This document shows, in pieces, positions 15,299-18,194 of a DNA stretch of 18,194 nucleotides (the first letter of the stretch is position 1; each line of letters starts with the position of its first letter). Location: assembly GCA_964636485.1 (NCBI GenBank), contig CAZWSO010000040.1, forward strand, positions 1 to 18,194, written 5' to 3'. Under the pieces are notes generated by a model that had not been told where the DNA came from, did no database searches, and saw nothing but the letters and a program-made list of their open reading frames with translations. The position numbers and the translations under genes were made by a program. Source of the DNA: CAYXRS01 sp964636485. Its GTDB lineage: Bacteria; Gemmatimonadota; Gemmatimonadetes; Gemmatimonadales; Gemmatimonadaceae.

Positions 15299-16676
15299 AC
15301 CGGCAGCAGTCGCGTGTCGACGCGCGACGGATTACGGGCGGACTCGTCGATGCGGGGCTCGNNNNNNNNNNNNNNNNNNNNNNNNNNNNNNNNNNNNNNN
15401 NNNNNNNNNNNNNNNNNNNNNNNNNNNNNNNNNNNNNNNNNNNNNNNNNNNNNNNNNNNNNCAGTCGCGTGTCGACGCGCGACGGATTACGGGCGGACTC
15501 GTCGATGCGGGGCTCGCTCTCGCATCGGCGCTGTCCATCGAGCACGTCCTTCAGGTGCTCGTGGATGTTGCACGTGACTTGATCGAGGCGCGCTACGCGG
15601 CGCTGGGCGTGCTGAACGCGGAGGGCACGGGGCTGGCCGACTTCATCACGTCGGGCATGACAGCGGAGCAGCGAGCGAAGATCGGCGACCTTCCTCGAGG
15701 ACACGGCATTCTCGGCCTGGTGATTCGGGAAGCGCGACCCCTTCGCCTCGCCGACCTCACCACCCACCCTGATTCGTATGGCGTTCCGGCCAACCATCCG
15801 CCGATGCGATCGTTTCTTGGCGTACCGGTCATGTCCGGAGGCAGAGTCTTCGGGAACCTCTACCTTACAGAGAAGCGCTCGGCCGAAGAGTTCAGCGAGG
15901 AAGATGTAGTGCTCGTGCAAGCGCTGGCCGCACAGGCGGCAATCGCCATCGAGAATGCTCAGCTTCGTCGTGCGCGAGACAGGTTCTTCGCGGCCGCCAG
16001 CCACGAGCTTGGCAACGCGATTGCCGGTGTGCGTCTGTGGTCTCGGCACCTCCTGCGCAACCCGCCGAGCAGTCAGGAAGGGTGGAACGAGGGGATGCAG
16101 AAGGTGTTCACGGCGGCCGAGCAGACAGGCCGGCTCGTGGAGGATCTGCTCAGCCTCTCGCGCATTCAGGAGGGCCGGCTCGTTCTCAATCCGTGGGCAT
16201 TCGACCTGCTGGAGCTGGTGGAGCAGACGCTGGCGGATCTGCGCCCGGAAGCGGAGTCGGCTGGTGTGCGGCTGCGGCTCGCGTCGGAGACGCAGGAGCA
16301 GATCATTCTCGAACAGGACCCCGTGCGCGTGCGACAGATCATCGTGAATCTGACGGTGAACGCGATCAAGTTCAGCCCGGCCGAGGAAGAGGTCCGTTTG
16401 GAGATTTATGCCGACGACGGTGGTGCCCATGTCGTCGTTGCCGACACGGGTCCAGGTGTGGAGCCGGAGGCGGTGGCGCGCATCTTTCAGCCCTACGAGC
16501 AGGTCATGGGTGTCGCGCGTGGTCGTGGGAGCGGGCTGGGTTTACCGCTGTCCAGACAGCTTGCGCGCCTGATGGGTGGGGACCTCTGGGTGGACGCCGG
16601 GGAAGGGGTTGGCGCGCGCTTCGTGTTGCAGCTCCCCCCAGCGCCGAAACGGTCAACTGCGCCCAAGAGCGGCTGA
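15289..16676 (+). CDS. GAF-domain sensor histidine kinase, interrupted by assembly gap
   Basis: The coding sequence after the gap is continuous from 15462 to 16676. Before the gap, GTG 15289 opens MSDDRQQSRVDARRITGGLV, and the same RVDARRITGGLVDAGL recurs after the Ns. Removing the 100 Ns and one 55-base copy joins the two in frame to a 410-aa protein. Order: DAGLALASALSIEHVLQVLV signalling helix; GAF domain resembling DevS/DosT (GHGILGLVIRE, HPPMRSFLGVP, FGNLYLTEKRSAEEF); HisKA with the phosphoacceptor His (codon at 16002-16004) in FFAAASHELGNAIAG, where the usual ELRTPL is replaced; HATPase_c with NLTVNAIKFS, DTGPGV, the F-box IFQPYE and GSGLGL. There is no transmembrane segment, so it is probably cytoplasmic. 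No response regulator is adjacent. The ligand (haem, nucleotide or other) is unknown. If the gap hides real sequence, the N-terminus may be longer. Confidence 0.88.
15307..15516. repeat. Identical 55-bp direct repeats flanking the gap (assembly duplication)
   Basis: Bases 15307-15361 and 15462-15516 are identical over 55 bases, from CAGTCGCGTGTCGACG to GATGCGGGGCTCG, and abut the N run on both sides. Fifty-five is a common assembler k-mer size, so these look like the overlapping ends of two contigs that were scaffolded without being merged. Collapsing them restores an uninterrupted kinase frame. Confidence 0.9.
15362..15461. other. Assembly gap, exactly 100 Ns
   Basis: One hundred consecutive Ns, the conventional placeholder for a scaffold gap of unknown length. 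It falls in the 5' part of the GAF kinase gene. The true gap may be zero (see the flanking 55-bp duplication). Confidence 0.98.
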
Positions 16677-16710
16677 GTGCCGCCCCCGGGTGCTGTCCTC
16701 ACCTGACGTC

Positions 16711-16745
16711 CGGACAATCCACCACAGCCGCCGCCGGTTTGTCCG
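16711..16745. repeat. Inverted repeat between the GAF kinase and the third stress protein
   Basis: CGGACAA (16711-16717) and TTGTCCG (16739-16745) form a perfect 7-bp stem with a 21-base GC-rich loop, 35 bases after the kinase stop. The left arm also overlaps the palindrome GTCCGGAC (16709-16716). No T-tract follows. It could end the kinase transcript or act as a regulatory site for the stress-protein gene. Confidence 0.25.
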
Positions 16746-16775
16746 ACTGACGCCGCTTCTGCCTCGCACCATCAT

Positions 16776-16784
16776 TCCCCGGGA
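16776..16784. promoter_or_regulatory. TCCC-C-GGGA dyad upstream of third stress-protein gene
   Basis: TCCCCGGGA is a dyad with one central base, centred about 76 bases before ATG 16856. The ACCCTAAGGGT dyad lies about 78 bases before the first stress-protein gene, which is the paralogue of this one. The matched spacing is the reason for listing it; by itself the sequence is unremarkable in GC-rich DNA. Confidence 0.22.
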
Positions 16785-16855
16785 GATGAAAGGAGTTGAA
16801 CGCCGGCATGCGGAGCGCAAGGCACCCGTTCGCTCGGCACTACTCGGGAGGATCG

Positions 16856-17782
16856 ATGCAGATGGACAGGATCATCGTCGGTGTGGACTTCTCGGCCGAG
16901 TCCGCGGCGGCGGCCCACTGGGTCGCAAACAGCTTCGCCCCATCGGCGAAGCTCGTTCTGGTGCACGCGTGCCCGAAGCCGGCTCCTCCCCGCGTGCCGG
17001 GGAGGCGGTTTGTGACGACCGAGGAGTTGGCCGACGTGGCGGCTAGTGGGGCTTGCGCGCGTCTGGAAGAACTGGCGGCCGAGCTGGATGAGGGGCGCGT
17101 GACCGTGGAAGCTCGCACCGGAGCCGCCGCCGACGTGCTGGCCGAGGTTGCCCGGGAGTATCATGCCGACGTCGTTGTAGTGGGGCCACACGCCTACCGC
17201 GGCGGATTTCCTGGCCTGCTTGGCACCACGGCGGAAGGACTGATGCTTCAGGTTCGCGTGCCGGTGCTGCTCGTGAGCAGTCCCCCGCAGGGGCCGCCGC
17301 GGACAATTCTCGCGCCCGTGGACGGATCGGTGCTGACGGGTCACATCCTTGCCGCTGCGCACGACGTAGCGTCCGCCTTCAGCGCGAAGCTCATCGCTCT
17401 GCACGTGCATGACACGGCCACCTATGCCGCACTGTCCGTGCTCCACAACGCGAACGGCGCCATGATTCGGTCTGAAGCCCTCGCCGAGAGCAGGCTCTGG
17501 CTGGATCAGTATCTGCGGCTCGCCGGGGTGCCCGAGGCAGACGCGGAGCTGTCCGTTGCTTTTGGTGAAGCGCGTCAGGAGATTCTCGCGATGGCACGGC
17601 AGACCCACGCAGATCTGATCGTGATGGGAAGCCATGGCGGCGGCGGCGCCATCTTCCGGCGCGTACTGGGAAGCGTAGCCGCCTGGGTTCTGCGGCACAC
17701 GCGGCAATCCGTGCTGGTGCTGCAGGACCCGCACGCAAGCTCGGTGATGGAGCCCGTGGCCGAGGCGGCGGCGGTGGGGTGA
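16856..17782 (+). CDS. Universal stress protein, tandem UspA domains (third paralogue)
   Basis: This 308-aa protein has two UspA domains, about 3-141 (DRIIVGVDFS... to VPVLLVSS) and about 149-290 (RTILAPVDGS... to SVLVLQ). Domain 1 has a degenerate loop with G110-P-H (VVVVGPHAYRGGFPGLLGTT), the same variant at the same residue number as the first stress protein, so the two are paralogues. Domain 2 keeps G258-x2-G261 and G272-S273, but the spacing is ten rather than nine residues (GSHGGGGAIFRRVLGS), one residue longer than canonical. ATG 16856 is chosen because GGGAGG (16846-16851) precedes it and UspA sequence begins at once; ATG 16862 is also possible. The frame is open from a TTG at 16796, but that adds non-homologous sequence. 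It lies downstream of the GAF kinase and ends one base before the convergent TPR gene. Confidence 0.93.
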   Translation: MQMDRIIVGVDFSAESAAAAHWVANSFAPSAKLVLVHACPKPAPPRVPGRRFVTTEELADVAASGACARLEELAAELDEGRVTVEARTGAAADVLAEVAREYHADVVVVGPHAYRGGFPGLLGTTAEGLMLQVRVPVLLVSSPPQGPPRTILAPVDGSVLTGHILAAAHDVASAFSAKLIALHVHDTATYAALSVLHNANGAMIRSEALAESRLWLDQYLRLAGVPEADAELSVAFGEARQEILAMARQTHADLIVMGSHGGGGAIFRRVLGSVAAWVLRHTRQSVLVLQDPHASSVMEPVAEAAAVG

Positions 17783-17783
17783 G

Positions 17784-18194
17784 TCACCGCCGTGCCAGAT
17801 CCGCCTCCGCCGCGATGTGGCCGAACGCCGGCCATTGGCCTCGGGCGATGATTTCGCGCAGCAGGTTCTCGCCGGCTGTCATGCGGCCGTTGTAGATGTG
17901 CCAGTTGGCGACGCCATAGGCAGTGGTGACATCCTCAACTGACGCACCGGCATCCGGGCGCCAAAGCGAGTCGACCGGCAGTTCCTCGCGGTAAAGTAAA
18001 ACGAGCCGATGGTACGCGTGGTTCTCGATGATATCCATGTCGGGGCCCACGCGCTCCAGCAGCTGGCGAGCCTCCTTATCGCGGCCGAGCCGGCGCATTG
18101 TCATGTACTTCCAGTGGACCGTCGCGACGAGCGCATCCGGGTTCGTGGAAACCGCCAGGCATCGCTCGTACGCGTCGAGGGCGCCGTCGAGATC
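17784..18194 (-). CDS. Tetratricopeptide-repeat-like protein, 5' end outside the window
   Basis: The last 136 residues of a larger protein are visible. The frame is open to the window edge, beginning DLDGALDAYERCLAVSTNPD and continuing ...VHWKYMTMRRLGRDKEARQLLERV. The ALDAYERCLA and KEARQLLERV helices, each with Ala/Gly/Leu at TPR-like spacing, indicate helical repeats. The end reads YGVANWHIYNGRMTAGENLL followed by ...WPAFGHIAAEADLARR, which is also helical-repeat-like and resembles the C-terminus of lipid-anchored or periplasmic TPR proteins in environmental bacteria (impression, not searched). An internal ATG at 18104 is not the real start, because repeat sequence continues upstream of it. 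It is convergent with the third stress-protein gene with a single base between stops. Function unknown; probably a protein-interaction scaffold. Confidence 0.82.
   Translation of the reverse strand, partial: DLDGALDAYERCLAVSTNPDALVATVHWKYMTMRRLGRDKEARQLLERVGPDMDIIENHAYHRLVLLYREELPVDSLWRPDAGASVEDVTTAYGVANWHIYNGRMTAGENLLREIIARGQWPAFGHIAAEADLARR

Noticed and set aside
15235..15516. CRISPR-like array (short repeats near a duplicated 55-bp sequence)
   Set aside because: The 16-bp units are contiguous with no spacers, and the 55-bp pair flanks an N run as an assembly overlap; no cas genes are present.
15051..16430. A 459-codon minus-strand frame crossing the N run
   Set aside because: It runs through undefined bases and opposite the GAF kinase; its repeated peptide near SSLTLV is just the 16-bp tandem repeat read in reverse.
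16796..16855. TTG start extending the third stress protein by 20 residues
   Set aside because: The putative Shine-Dalgarno abuts the TTG with no spacing and the added residues are not UspA-like; ATG 16856 has a GGGAGG and begins the fold directly.
17784..18104. TPR gene starting at the internal ATG 18104
   Set aside because: Helical-repeat sequence continues in frame from 18104 to the window edge, so the true start is outside the window.

Overview
The window is a GC-rich bacterial chromosome fragment with dense gene packing. Its export signals end in the style '...ALEA|Q'. The gene set is a ba3-type oxidase, several universal stress proteins, a NarL-type two-component system and a FAM173-like methyltransferase. 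This suggests a soil or sediment environmental bacterium, plausibly Gemmatimonadota. That assignment is inference from gene content and style; no rRNA or marker gene is present. A run of exactly 100 Ns flanked by an identical 55-base duplication shows that this is scaffolded draft or metagenome assembly.

Layout. (1) 1-4522, all +: the C-terminal two thirds of an RND efflux pump, an APC-family amino-acid permease, and an exported class I methyltransferase placed 15 bases after the permease. (2) 4613-8050, +: a tandem universal stress protein, followed 9 bases later by a Na+/phosphate cotransporter with a PhoU-like tail, a 327-base gap, and a two-CBS-domain protein. A 17-bp near-perfect inverted repeat (8074-8116) separates this group from the convergent oxidase operon. 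(3) 10515-8140, -: a complete compact ba3-type cytochrome c oxidase operon, subunit IIa (46 aa), then II, then I, all overlapping. It is divergent from a second tandem universal stress protein (10697-11614, +). (4) 14528-11749, -: a sensor histidine kinase, a NarL/FixJ response regulator and a D-lactate dehydrogenase in one tight operon. It is divergent from a flavin/PNPOx-type protein (14774-15244, +). (5) 15235-17782, +: a 16-bp tandem repeat lying on the stop/start junction, a GAF-domain histidine kinase broken by the assembly gap, and a third universal stress protein. A TPR-like gene (-) runs off the right edge.

How the genes fit together. From about 4.6 kb onward the gene content resembles a low-oxygen/dormancy programme: three tandem universal stress proteins, a CBS protein, a PNPOx-like flavoprotein, a DevS-like GAF kinase and a NarL-class regulator. 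These sit with two ways of disposing of electrons under low oxygen, a high-affinity-type ba3 oxidase and a fermentative D-lactate dehydrogenase. The same family list appears in the mycobacterial DosR regulon, but here the genes are physically clustered. Co-regulation is a hypothesis. Several short CCC/GGG dyads in the intergenic regions are candidate shared sites.
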